Shown one piece after another: positions 1 through 8,375 of a DNA stretch of 64,000 nucleotides. Where the stretch lies: assembly GCA_044347755.1 (NCBI GenBank), contig JBIKUE010000013.1:5981-69980 (forward strand). Direction: 5' to 3'. The translations under genes and the position numbers were made by a program. This DNA comes from M3007 sp044347755. Its GTDB lineage: Bacteria > Bacteroidota > Bacteroidia > Chitinophagales > Saprospiraceae. Position 1 is the stretch's first letter. Each line of letters begins with the position of its first letter. The notes under the pieces were generated by a model that made no database searches, had not been told where the DNA came from, and was given only the letters and a program-made list of their open reading frames with translations.

Positions 1-8
1 AGTGCCAT
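1..8 (-). CDS. Start of a gene leaving the window
   Basis: On the minus strand the TolC stop codon overlaps an ATG as TAATG, so a further reading frame (Met-Ala...) appears to begin at position 8 and run off the left edge. In efflux operons the gene after an outer-membrane factor is often a membrane-fusion protein, but only two codons are visible, so the identity is inference from operon habit. Confidence 0.35.
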
Positions 9-1357
9 TACTTCAAATCCTTTAGCCTGCCGGCAGTTTTCAGCAGTTTTAACACGGCAAGTTTATAGCTGAAAAATTGTTGCCAATAATTCGTCTCTGC
101 CTCTGAAAGTGCCGTTTGAGCATTGAGCAGATCTGTCAGTGATGCTACCCCCTCTTTGTATTGAAGCACGAGTTTGTCCGTAATCTCTCTAGCCAACGCA
201 ACATTATCGGTTTGGGTCCGTAGCGCTCTCAAACTGGTTGCCAATTGTTCTTTAGCCTGCCTGAATTCCAGGGCCTTTGCATTGTTTAGTTGGCGATGAT
301 CCTCTTCCAGTTTTTGCTCTTCCAGTTTATACAACCAGGCCTTGTTGTGCACCCGGAATCCGTCGAAAATGGGGATTTTCAATCGTACACCAGCCCCAGC
401 TCCGCCGTACCAGCGCCTGTCTACATCAAAAAAATTGATGTCCTGCCGGAATCCCTGAGCAGAAACGACGGCAAATGCGCTTAAACTGGGTAGTGCTTCA
501 GCAATGGTGCTTCTTCGTTGAATTTGCAGCAGTTCCCGATGGTTAGCAATTAGCCGGCTCTCTGTGGTGGTTTTTGGATCCAATGAAAGGCTTTGCCACC
601 TGGCAGAATCAGCAGCAGGTGCATCCATTTCGGCCCCGAGGTCTAATATCACATCATGTGGCAATCCACACAGAAACAATAAGGTTTGTTGAAGGGCACT
701 GATTCCGGTAAACAGGTTTTGTCGCTGGGTTTCCAGATTGGTTCTGGCAACCCGGATCCGCTTGACGTCGGTGGGTACGGCATACCCGTTGTCCAATTGC
801 AATTGTGCCATGCCCTGTAGGGCATCCAATTTCCCTAAATTGGCATTGACCGCCCGAAGGAGTTGTTCGGTTTGTAAGGTTTGATAAAAAACGGTGGCTG
901 TATTGTAAATAACCTCGTCCTCAGAGCGTTCAATCATCAGGTCACTTATACCACGGCTGGTTTTAAGTGCAGGAACACTTCTACGAGCTGCTTCATTTAC
1001 CAGGTTTTGTTGAAGGGTTACTGTACCGGCCAATTGCCATGGCCTGCCAAATTGCACCGGTACGAAGGTTCCTTCTGCCAGGTTGACTACCTCCCCCGGC
1101 ATCAGTTGGGTGGGCAACAAGGGCCAATAATCCAAGCCAATATTTGCTGTAATTTGAGGAAAGCCCTCACTTCTGGCTTCTTTCACCTTCCGCTCCAATA
1201 TTTGCCGGTCAATTTTGTTCTTTTTCACCTGGGAGCTGTTTACCAATGCCAATTCAAGACTTTCTCCCAGACTCATCTGCCGAACTGTATTGGTTGTTTG
1301 GGCAACTATGCCCGTGTTCAAAAGAAATGTAAGTGCTATAACCGCTGCTAATTTCAT
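8..1357 (-). CDS. TolC-family outer membrane efflux protein
   Basis: 449 residues, the usual length for a TolC/outer-membrane-factor protein. Residues 1-19 form a signal peptide ending near VAQ. The mature part has the two-fold, long alpha-helical pattern of OEP proteins, with heptad-rich stretches around residues 150-215 and 335-440 and short beta-type stretches between them. The family forms a trimeric channel through the outer membrane that works with an inner-membrane pump and an adaptor. The stop codon overlaps a new ATG at the window edge, which suggests a continuing efflux operon. The substrate cannot be told from sequence. Start chosen at the ATG that begins the signal peptide. Confidence 0.88.
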   Translation of the reverse strand: MKLAAVIALTFLLNTGIVAQTTNTVRQMSLGESLELALVNSSQVKKNKIDRQILERKVKEARSEGFPQITANIGLDYWPLLPTQLMPGEVVNLAEGTFVPVQFGRPWQLAGTVTLQQNLVNEAARRSVPALKTSRGISDLMIERSEDEVIYNTATVFYQTLQTEQLLRAVNANLGKLDALQGMAQLQLDNGYAVPTDVKRIRVARTNLETQRQNLFTGISALQQTLLFLCGLPHDVILDLGAEMDAPAADSARWQSLSLDPKTTTESRLIANHRELLQIQRRSTIAEALPSLSAFAVVSAQGFRQDINFFDVDRRWYGGAGAGVRLKIPIFDGFRVHNKAWLYKLEEQKLEEDHRQLNNAKALEFRQAKEQLATSLRALRTQTDNVALAREITDKLVLQYKEGVASLTDLLNAQTALSEAETNYWQQFFSYKLAVLKLLKTAGRLKDLK

Positions 1358-1458
1358 GCTGTTTATTGTCTTGTGGCTTTTCGGACTAGTTCAATTGGTA
1401 GTAGCATAAATCCCACTCTCCTTTCAAGTTTAGCATTTATGCAGAACGCTGGATGCTT

Positions 1459-2316
1459 TTACATTTCAAACCTCAGATGTTTAACCGTTATGCCATGATT
1501 CATCAGTTGTTTCAGTGAATCAACACCAATAGCGAGGTGTGCTTTGGCAAAATTGGCAGTCACTACTTTATCGCTGGCCTCTGTTTTAACACCCTCATTG
1601 GTCATGGGCATATCACTCACCAGCAATAGTGCGCCCGCTGGCATTTGATTTTTAAAAGCAGCAACGAAAATCGTGGCCGTCTCCATATCAATCGCAATAC
1701 AGCGCAAATCACGAAGCTTTTGTTTGAAATCTTCTCTATGCTCCCAAACCCGTTTGTTGGTTGTGTATACAACACCCGTCCAATAATCTTTTTCATAGTC
1801 TCTTATGGTGGTAGAGACTGCTTTTTGCAAGGCAAACGCCGGCAATGCAGGTACTTCCGGAGGCAGATAGTCGTTACTGGTGCCTTCTCCACGAATCGCT
1901 GCAATAGGAAGAATTAAATCGCCAACCTGGTTTTTACCGGTTTTAAGGCCACCGCATTTACCCAAAAACAATACCGCCTTAGGTTTTATGGCCTCCAGCA
2001 AATCAACGATCAACCCCGCGTTGGGACTTCCAATACCAAAATTGATAATGGTAATACCGGCTGCGGTGGCGGCCTGCATCGGCCGATCCAGCCCATAAAT
2101 ATCCACCTGGTGTTTTTCAGCAAAATCCTTTACATAGCCTGAAAAATTTACCAGTAAAATGAATTCCCCGAATTCCGTTAAAGGCATACCAGTATATCGG
2201 GGCAACCAGTCTTTAACAATAGCTGCTTTGGAAGACTTCTCAATAGTAAAGTTTTCGCGCCAAAGCTCGTCCAGTTCAGACTGGGTAATTTTCCGTGGGG
2301 AAGATTCACTTTTCAT
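1459..2316 (-). CDS. amn: AMP nucleosidase
   Basis: 285 residues, the compact Bacteroidota form of the nucleoside phosphorylase/AMP nucleosidase family. It hydrolyses AMP to adenine and ribose 5-phosphate, a cytoplasmic purine-salvage or AMP-level control step. Visible signatures are the glycine-rich FGIGSPNAG stretch near residues 90-100, the GKCGGLK loop near 120, and the family motif IDMETATIF at about 209-217, whose Met-Glu pair contacts the ribose. The gene follows the RDD protein gene on the same strand with a gap under 50 nt, so the two are probably co-transcribed. Length and the lack of the N-terminal domain of the enterobacterial enzyme fit the short Bacteroidota type. Confidence 0.85.
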   Translation of the reverse strand: MKSESSPRKITQSELDELWRENFTIEKSSKAAIVKDWLPRYTGMPLTEFGEFILLVNFSGYVKDFAEKHQVDIYGLDRPMQAATAAGITIINFGIGSPNAGLIVDLLEAIKPKAVLFLGKCGGLKTGKNQVGDLILPIAAIRGEGTSNDYLPPEVPALPAFALQKAVSTTIRDYEKDYWTGVVYTTNKRVWEHREDFKQKLRDLRCIAIDMETATIFVAAFKNQMPAGALLLVSDMPMTNEGVKTEASDKVVTANFAKAHLAIGVDSLKQLMNHGITVKHLRFEM

Positions 2317-2334
2317 ATCAATAAATTGATTTTT

Positions 2335-2787
2335 TCAATGCTTCCGGTCATTGATCACAACCGTTTTAGAGATGGTATCATGCCATCCTTTGTCAAATAA
2401 AAACGAAAATGGTTCAAAAGGGATGAGTCGGCACAAGGAACGAAGCGCAGCTTTATTCCAATCCAGCGGATACCCGTCCTGAGTTATTGCGCGCGTCCGG
2501 GTAACGTATTTACCTAAAGTCTTGCCATTTAAGCCTCCTTCCATAAAGGTGTAATAAGCAAACATCACAAAGTAAATCAACACAAACTCCAATACTTCAA
2601 TTTCTGTGCTTACTTCACCACCTTCCATAAAGATGCTCTCGAATAAGACCCTAGAACCTCCAGCCAACACGCGGGCAATAAAGGCATCGATTAAATAATT
2701 CACGAACCGCTTGCCGCTGTCAGCCAAATCCAGGATCTCCGGTTCATCAGGAGCATCAAAGGGTCGGTCAAGAATTTCGTCAGACAT
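2335..2787 (-). CDS. RDD family membrane protein
   Basis: 150 residues from the chosen ATG at 2787. RDD proteins are small integral membrane proteins of poorly known function; some act in ion exchange. The RDD hallmark is seen in SGKRFVNYLIDAFIARVL (Arg then Asp in the first membrane helix), followed by a second hydrophobic helix (EFVLIYFVMFAYYTFMEG) and the GKTLGKYVTRTR segment. An upstream ATG at 2886 in the same frame would add 33 residues, but a TACATTTG promoter element lies inside that extension (2842-2835, minus strand), which argues for the shorter form. It is the first gene of a probable two-gene unit with amn. Confidence 0.75.
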   Translation of the reverse strand: MSDEILDRPFDAPDEPEILDLADSGKRFVNYLIDAFIARVLAGGSRVLFESIFMEGGEVSTEIEVLEFVLIYFVMFAYYTFMEGGLNGKTLGKYVTRTRAITQDGYPLDWNKAALRSLCRLIPFEPFSFLFDKGWHDTISKTVVINDRKH

Positions 2788-2834
2788 ATCATTCCTGTAT
2801 TTGAGAAAGCGAAAGTCCGCCAAATCCTGCAATT

Positions 2835-2842
2835 CAAATGTA
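2835..2842 (-). promoter_or_regulatory. Candidate -7 element for RDD-amn
   Basis: Minus strand reads TACATTTG, an exact match to the Bacteroidota -7 consensus TAnnTTTG, about 48 nt before the chosen RDD start. No clear -33 TTTG is seen at the usual distance, so the call is tentative. Confidence 0.4.
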
Positions 2843-2990
2843 AAATCTTGCATCACGGTATGGAGATACGGCAATAGAGGCTCCAAAACCCTACCTTTTA
2901 CGGCTAAGAACCAACAGATCGTCTAACCAAATCATTTCAAATAACAGTGCTAATTACCTTGCCATGAATTTACCACACCTTTTTTAGCAT

Positions 2991-4145
2991 ATGAAAAACT
3001 TAAGTTGCGCTGCATGGCTCGTTTTGCTTTGCGCTACCACCATGCTTGGCCAGGACCTGCCATTAAGCATCCAGGGATACCTATTCACACCGGTAAAATC
3101 AATGGAGGCTATGCCGGTGCAAAACCAGTTTAAATCCAGCACCTGCTGGGTGTATTCCACCAACTCTTTTCTGGAAAGCGAACTGATCCGGATGGGGAAA
3201 AAACCCGTTGATCTGAGTGAAATGTATATTGTACGCGCCGCATACCTTAAAAAGGCTGAAAATTACATCCGGCGTCAAGGAGCAGCCGCTTTCAGTCAGG
3301 GGGCTGAGAACCACGATGTAATGAACCTGGTGCGCGAATATGGCATTGTGCCGCATGCAGTATACAGCGGCATGCCAACCGGCCAGGATAAGCCGGTACA
3401 TGGTGAAATGGAAGCCGTACTCAAAGCAATTGTAGAAGCCGTGCACAAAATGCCCGATGGGAAACTGAGCAAACAATGGATGGCCGCTTACAAAGGAGCT
3501 CTTGATGGCTATATGGGTACTCCTCCTGCTTCATTTCAATGGGAAGGCAAAACCTATACCCCACAGTCATATTTTCAAAGTCTGGGTATTAACCCGAACG
3601 ACTATGTTGCGCTAACATCCTACAGTCACCAACCATTTTACAAACCATTCATTCTGGAAGTTTCTGATAATTGGTCGAACGGAATGTTTTACAATGTAAC
3701 GCTCGACGAATTGGTACAGTCTGCTGAACAGGCCGTAACCGGTGGCTATACGATTGCCTGGGCCACTGATGTAAGCGAAAAAACCTTTTCAGCCAAAGAA
3801 GGCCTGGCTATCATGCCTGAAAAAGCATGGGACGACCTGTCGCAAGGCGCCCGGGACTCCCTTTGGAAAGCGCCTGTAAAGGAAAAATGGGTAACACAAG
3901 AAGAACGGCAACAAGCATTTGATGAGCTCAGCACTACCGATGATCACGGAATGCACATCACAGGCATGGTCGCAGATCAACTCGGTACCAAGTATTTTAC
4001 GGTGAAAAACTCATGGGGTACGGTAAAAAAGGAAATGGCAGGGTATTTATACGTTTCGCAGGCATATTTCAGGTATAAGACCATGGCGATTATGGTTCAC
4101 AAAGATGCTTTATCTAAAGCATTGCGGCAAAAACTTGGATTGTAG
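2991..4145 (+). CDS. Secreted C1 family (bleomycin hydrolase-like) cysteine peptidase
   Basis: 384 residues with a signal peptide (about 1-20, ending TMLGQ). The papain-type catalytic set of the C1B/PepC-bleomycin hydrolase branch is present: oxyanion Gln46 and nucleophile Cys52 in QNQFKSSTCW, His319 in DDHGMH, and Asn340 in VKNSWGT. Gln and Cys are six residues apart, as in papain. It should act as a peptidase or aminopeptidase; the signal peptide places it in the periplasm or outside, unlike the cytosolic PepC of Firmicutes. It stands alone between genes on other strands or with unrelated roles. The substrate is unknown. Confidence 0.85.
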   Translation: MKNLSCAAWLVLLCATTMLGQDLPLSIQGYLFTPVKSMEAMPVQNQFKSSTCWVYSTNSFLESELIRMGKKPVDLSEMYIVRAAYLKKAENYIRRQGAAAFSQGAENHDVMNLVREYGIVPHAVYSGMPTGQDKPVHGEMEAVLKAIVEAVHKMPDGKLSKQWMAAYKGALDGYMGTPPASFQWEGKTYTPQSYFQSLGINPNDYVALTSYSHQPFYKPFILEVSDNWSNGMFYNVTLDELVQSAEQAVTGGYTIAWATDVSEKTFSAKEGLAIMPEKAWDDLSQGARDSLWKAPVKEKWVTQEERQQAFDELSTTDDHGMHITGMVADQLGTKYFTVKNSWGTVKKEMAGYLYVSQAYFRYKTMAIMVHKDALSKALRQKLGL

Positions 4146-4231
4146 TTCAAAAAAGCCTGCTCAAAAACCTTGTGGTTCAAAAACCGCTCTATCTTTCGCC
4201 CCAAGATTTAAAAACTAAAACTCTTCCTTGT

Positions 4232-5659
4232 ATGGCAAATCTTTGGGTACGTAAACCACTTTCCCAACTTTTGGCGCAAGCCGCCGACTCCGAAAAGGGT
4301 CTTAAACGCACATTGGGTGCCTGGAATCTGGTGGCACTTGGCATCGGAGCCATTATTGGCGCCGGGTTGTTTGTTCGCACCGCTGCAGCGGCAGCAGAAG
4401 CTGCCGGACCGTCTGTTACACTTTCCTTTATAGTTGCTGCTATTGGATGCGCTTTTGCCGGCCTGTGTTACGCCGAGTTTGCGGCCATGATTCCTATTGC
4501 AGGTAGCGCCTATACCTATGCGTATGCTACCATGGGCGAAGTAGTTGCCTGGATTATTGGATGGGCTTTGATTATGGAATATGCATTAGGTGCTGCAACA
4601 GTATCGATTGCATGGAGTGAATATTTAAATAAACTGCTTGGCGGGAGGATACCCTATGAATGGTGCCATAGCCCAATGGAGGGTGGCATTATGAATGCCC
4701 CGGCATTGATCATTTTGTTGGCTCTTACCCTGGTACTCATTAAAGGAACTCAGGAATCTGCCTTCATCAATGCCATTATTGTAGCGATTAAAGTTTCTAT
4801 CGTATTGATATTTATAGCAGTTGGTTGGAGCTATGTCAACCCTGAAAACCATGTTCCTTACATGATTCCTGAAGGCACACCTGGCCATGAAGGCTTGTTT
4901 AAACATGGATGGGGTGGTGTATTGGGTGGAGCTGCTATTGTATTCTTTGCCTTCATAGGTTTTGATGCGGTATCAACGGCAGCACAGGAAGCCAAAAAGC
5001 CGGAACGCGATATGCCCATCGGCATATTGGGCTCATTGGCAGTTTGCACCATTTTGTATATTCTTTTTTCTCATGTACTGACTGGTGTTGCCAATTGGCA
5101 GGAATTTAAAACTTCAGGAAAAGAAGCTTCAGTTGCTTACGCGATACAAAACCACATGCCTGGCTATGAATGGCTGGCTACCGCAGTTACCGTGGCCATT
5201 CTGGCGGGTTTCTCTTCGGTTATTCTGGTGATGCTTCTGGGCCAGAGTCGTGTGTTCTATTCCATGGCGAACGATGGTCTGATACCAAAGGTATTTGCTG
5301 AACTTCACCCTAAATTCCGTACGCCGTACAAATCCAACTGGATTCTGTTTATTTTTGTTGGCGCATTCGCAGCTTTCGTTCCGGGAAGCATGGCTGGCGA
5401 CCTTACCTCCTTTGGCACTTTGCTGGCGTTTGTCCTGGTAAGTCTTGGCGTATTGTTCATGCGTAAATCCAATCCGGAACAAGCCCGGCCATTCAAAACC
5501 CCGCTGGTACCTTTGGTTCCTATTTTGGGAGCTTTGATTTGTACCGGCATGATCATAGCCATCGATCCATTCACTTTGAAAACAGCATTGGTGTGGATGG
5601 TTGTTGGCCTGTTAGTATACTTCGGTTATAGCCGTAAGCATAGCAAGCTCCAATCCTGA
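4232..5659 (+). CDS. APC superfamily cationic amino acid permease
   Basis: 475 residues from the ATG at 4232. An in-frame GTG at 4172 would add 20 polar residues and is less likely. About twelve membrane helices are visible. The first carries the APC substrate-binding signature GIGAIIGAGLFV, and helix 6 carries FFAFIGFDAVSTAAQE, typical of the cationic amino acid transporter (CAT/YfnA) group. These proteins import amino acids by cation or proton coupling, or as exchangers. A strong terminator follows 28 nt after the stop, so the gene is probably monocistronic or closes a short unit with the C1 peptidase gene upstream. The exact amino acid is not predictable. Confidence 0.87.
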   Translation: MANLWVRKPLSQLLAQAADSEKGLKRTLGAWNLVALGIGAIIGAGLFVRTAAAAAEAAGPSVTLSFIVAAIGCAFAGLCYAEFAAMIPIAGSAYTYAYATMGEVVAWIIGWALIMEYALGAATVSIAWSEYLNKLLGGRIPYEWCHSPMEGGIMNAPALIILLALTLVLIKGTQESAFINAIIVAIKVSIVLIFIAVGWSYVNPENHVPYMIPEGTPGHEGLFKHGWGGVLGGAAIVFFAFIGFDAVSTAAQEAKKPERDMPIGILGSLAVCTILYILFSHVLTGVANWQEFKTSGKEASVAYAIQNHMPGYEWLATAVTVAILAGFSSVILVMLLGQSRVFYSMANDGLIPKVFAELHPKFRTPYKSNWILFIFVGAFAAFVPGSMAGDLTSFGTLLAFVLVSLGVLFMRKSNPEQARPFKTPLVPLVPILGALICTGMIIAIDPFTLKTALVWMVVGLLVYFGYSRKHSKLQS

Positions 5660-5686
5660 TCAACGTAAATATCTTTTTGATTTTTT

Positions 5687-5728
5687 AAGGTGTTTGGGGT
5701 TTTCTGGATTGAAATGCCCAAACACCTT
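5687..5728 (+). terminator. Intrinsic terminator after the permease
   Basis: A perfect 12-bp stem (AAGGTGTTTGGG with its complement CCCAAACACCTT) encloses an 18-nt loop, preceded by a T-run and followed by ATTTCTTT. The flanking A/T tracts could let it act in both directions. Confidence 0.75.
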
Positions 5729-5754
5729 ATTTCTTTACACTAAAACCCATTTTC

Positions 5755-6558
5755 ATGCTAGCCAAACTATTTCTTGAACTCACCGAATACCCATGGTTTC
5801 GCCGTACAGTCTGGAAACCCATTTATAACCACCTGGCAAAGCGCTTCCCGTATGAGAACTGGGTATTCATGAATTATGGCTTTGATCCATTGAATGAACA
5901 AGAGCGCCCCTCTTTGCAAGAGCAAGACGAACCAGATCGTTACTCTATTCAACTGTATCATTTTTTAGCCGCCCAAACAGAGATCCAGGGTAAAAAGATG
6001 CTGGAAGTAGGCAGCGGCCGCGGTGGAGGAGCATCCTACATAGCAAGATATCTTAAACCGGCCGAAATAACCGGCATGGACATCGCAGATAACGCAGTTG
6101 CTTTTGCCAACAAACGCCATCATGCTCCAAACCTGAATTATGTAACGGGCAATGCAGAACAAATCCCATTCCCAGACAACCATTTTGATGTGGTGATCAA
6201 TGTGGAATCAAGCCATGCTTACGGTTCTGTGGAAAAGTTTTTTACAGAAGTGGCCCGCATCTTAAAACCCGGCGGCATTTTCCTGATCACTGATATGCGG
6301 GATCCAAACAATATTGGCAAATTTGAACAAAAATTGTTTAGCAGTGGGTTGACCAAGGTGTCGCAAGCCATCATTAACGACAATATCGAAAAGGCTATCG
6401 AAAACGAGGACGACCTCAAACGCGCCAGAATTCGTGCCGCCGTTCCGTCACAATATGTCAAATTCTTTGAAGAATTTAGCGGAGTAAAAGGCTCCCAAAT
6501 CCAAAAAGACATACAAGATCATCGGCTGATTTACTTCTGGTATGTGATGAAAAAATAG
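5755..6558 (+). CDS. Class I SAM-dependent methyltransferase
   Basis: 267 residues. The Rossmann methyltransferase core starts near residue 80: motif I is LEVGSGRGGG, an acidic residue ends strand 2 (GMDIAD), and motif IV is FDVVINVESSHAYG, followed by ILKPGG. The Methyltransf_11-type core with the GRGGG loop and the ESSHAYG segment resembles fatty-acid or phthiotriol/glycolipid O-methyltransferases, so a lipid or small-molecule O-methylation role is plausible, but the substrate is not shown by the sequence. The N-terminal 75 residues (tyrosine- and tryptophan-rich) form the variable substrate cap. It is followed by an unusual inverted repeat. Confidence 0.8.
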   Translation: MLAKLFLELTEYPWFRRTVWKPIYNHLAKRFPYENWVFMNYGFDPLNEQERPSLQEQDEPDRYSIQLYHFLAAQTEIQGKKMLEVGSGRGGGASYIARYLKPAEITGMDIADNAVAFANKRHHAPNLNYVTGNAEQIPFPDNHFDVVINVESSHAYGSVEKFFTEVARILKPGGIFLITDMRDPNNIGKFEQKLFSSGLTKVSQAIINDNIEKAIENEDDLKRARIRAAVPSQYVKFFEEFSGVKGSQIQKDIQDHRLIYFWYVMKK

Positions 6559-6568
6559 GACGAGAATA

Positions 6569-6634
6569 GTGTCCGTTAAAAGCATGATAACGATTGTAAA
6601 GCGTTCTAGCAGACCCGCTGCTTTTAACGGACAC
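6569..6634. repeat. Perfect 16-bp inverted repeat between methyltransferase and folA
   Basis: GTGTCCGTTAAAAGCA at 6569-6584 is matched exactly by its reverse complement at 6619-6634, around a 34-nt loop. It has no T-run, so it is not a classic intrinsic terminator. It begins 10 nt after the methyltransferase stop and ends 41 nt before folA. A role in mRNA 3'-end stability or as a REP-like element is possible. Confidence 0.7.
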
Positions 6635-6675
6635 GTTTCAGCAACTATACCCATATTCAACAATAATCTAACGCT

Positions 6676-7179
6676 ATGCTGATATCTGCCATTGTTGCCA
6701 CAGCCAAAAACAATGTAATAGGAAAGGACAATCAAATTCCCTGGTACTTACCGGCCGACCTTTCTTATTTCAAAAAAACCACCCTGGGGCATCATATCAT
6801 TATGGGGCGCAACAGCTTCCATAGCATTGGCAGACCATTGCCTAAACGTACCAATATCGTAGTCACCCGGGACCTTTTTTTTTCCGCCGACGGCGTTTTG
6901 GTGGCACACTCTGTTGAAGAAGCACTGGGTATGGCCTATGATGGTGAAGAAGAAGAAGTCTTCATCATTGGTGGTGGTGAGATTTACCGGGAAACCGCAG
7001 AACTGTGGGATAAAATCTACCTTACCAAAGTTGATCTATTGGCAGAGGGGGATGTGTTTTTTCCCGAGATCAACCCCTCAGAATGGATTGAAGTGTGGAG
7101 TGAGCACCATGTGGCCGATGAGAAAAATGAGCATGATTACACTTTCCATATCCTGGAAAGACGACAGGATGAAGAATGA
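6676..7179 (+). CDS. folA: Dihydrofolate reductase
   Basis: 167 residues, the standard length. The enzyme reduces dihydrofolate to tetrahydrofolate with NADPH, feeding thymidylate, purine and methionine synthesis. The diagnostic start ISAIVATAKNNVIGKDNQIPW (Met20-loop region and Pro-Trp), the catalytic acid in LPADLSYFKK, the cofactor segment IIMGRNSFHSIGRPLPKR and the FIIGGGEIY motif are all present. It is preceded by a 16-bp inverted repeat and probably transcribed on its own. Confidence 0.95.
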   Translation: MLISAIVATAKNNVIGKDNQIPWYLPADLSYFKKTTLGHHIIMGRNSFHSIGRPLPKRTNIVVTRDLFFSADGVLVAHSVEEALGMAYDGEEEEVFIIGGGEIYRETAELWDKIYLTKVDLLAEGDVFFPEINPSEWIEVWSEHHVADEKNEHDYTFHILERRQDEE

Positions 7180-7232
7180 GTCTACATAAAAAACAGGACT
7201 CCGTCTTTTTTTAAAATTTATCCTGCAAAGTC

Positions 7233-7267
7233 TTTGAAAAAAAAACGGGCTTTTTTTTATACTTTTG
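7233..7267 (+). promoter_or_regulatory. Candidate Bacteroidota promoter for the GT5-DUF4270-glmS unit
   Basis: TTTG at 7233-7236 and TACTTTTG at 7260-7267 match the -33/-7 elements (TTTG and TAnnTTTG). The 23-nt spacer is slightly longer than the usual 19-21. The predicted transcript would have a leader of about 95 nt before the ATG at 7370. Confidence 0.5.
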
Positions 7268-7369
7268 CACCCGAATTTCGCGGAGTAAAAAGTCTGCGCG
7301 CTCTTCCCGAACCCCGATTTTTATTCAAATCGTGCTTACACACACCAATCAAGACTGGTTTTAACACAC

Positions 7370-8188
7370 ATGGAAAAGAAGCGTTTGCTCCTGATCACAC
7401 AAGAACTTGCGCCCTACACGGAGGGCACTGACATTTCCGAACTGGTGGGAAAACTTCCCAAATTCTTTGCCGACAATGGTTATGAATTGCGCATTTTGAT
7501 GCCACGTTACGGGGTTGTAAACGAACGCAGGCACCGTTTACATGAAGTAGTGCGACTGAGTGGTATGAACATTATCGTAGATGACGACGATTACCCTCTA
7601 CTCATTAAAGTGGCCTCTTTGCCCGGATCACGCCTGCAAGTCTATTTCCTTGACAATGAAGAGTTCTTCAAACGCAAACTTGTTTTTGAAGACGAGAAAG
7701 GTCAACCATTCGAAGACAATGCAGACCGGGCGGCTTTTTTCTGCAAAGGAGCCATTGAAACCGTTAAGAAGTTTGGCTGGCCACCTGATTACATCCTATG
7801 CACAGGCTGGATGACCAGTTTACTGCCGCTTTATTTGCGTACTGCCTATAAAACCGAGCCCATTTTTGCTAATGCCCAGATTATTTATGGCGCATTTGAT
7901 ACTCCGAGAGAAAAAGAAGGTGGCGAACGCTTCTTTCAAAAGGCAGCCATCAACAACCTGACAAAGAAGCATTTGGAACCTTACCATGAAGGAGATTCCG
8001 TATGCATGCACAAAGGCGCAGCATTTTATTCTGATGCTGTGATTCTTGGCAGCGAATCCCTGGATCCGTCCGTTCCATATCTGAGTTCCGCGGAAGACAA
8101 ACCTGTGTTGCCATGGCAACCCGCAGAAGATGCACTCCCGGGCTATCTTGAGTTTCTGAAAAGCCTGACGGAAAACGTGACAGCTTAA
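7370..8188 (+). CDS. Orphan glycogen/starch synthase N-terminal (GT5) domain protein
   Basis: 272 residues, matching only the N-terminal half of GT5 glycogen synthases: LLITQELAPYTEGTDISELVGKLPKFF near the start (the position of the ADP-glucose-binding KTGGL loop in true synthases), LRILMPRYG, and the DYILCTGWMTSLLPLYLR helix. The C-terminal Rossmann half with the nucleotide-sugar site is absent. The KTGGL loop has become EGTDI, so glycosyltransfer is doubtful. The same short gene stands upstream of DUF4270 and glmS in many Bacteroidota, which suggests a conserved, non-canonical role linked to the envelope or amino-sugar supply. Its job is unknown. Confidence 0.75.
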   Translation: MEKKRLLLITQELAPYTEGTDISELVGKLPKFFADNGYELRILMPRYGVVNERRHRLHEVVRLSGMNIIVDDDDYPLLIKVASLPGSRLQVYFLDNEEFFKRKLVFEDEKGQPFEDNADRAAFFCKGAIETVKKFGWPPDYILCTGWMTSLLPLYLRTAYKTEPIFANAQIIYGAFDTPREKEGGERFFQKAAINNLTKKHLEPYHEGDSVCMHKGAAFYSDAVILGSESLDPSVPYLSSAEDKPVLPWQPAEDALPGYLEFLKSLTENVTA

Positions 8189-8375
8189 TGTCGTTTTTCC
8201 TGTTGCCGCACGACTTCAGAAAATTCCAGCTCCTTTAAGTTTAGGGAGTCTAGCGTTTATGCAACAGTTCAGGCAACCACCTCAACTGCTTCTGACTCAT
8301 GCACGTAACACGATTATAACTATAGATCACGGCATTGTTTCTCAAGGCCACTCAATCCATTATCTGATGCTTATT

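Noticed and set aside
7234..7431. 65-codon open frame before the GT5 gene
   Set aside because: A promoter element lies inside it, its start precedes any predicted transcript, and it overlaps the true gene in another frame.
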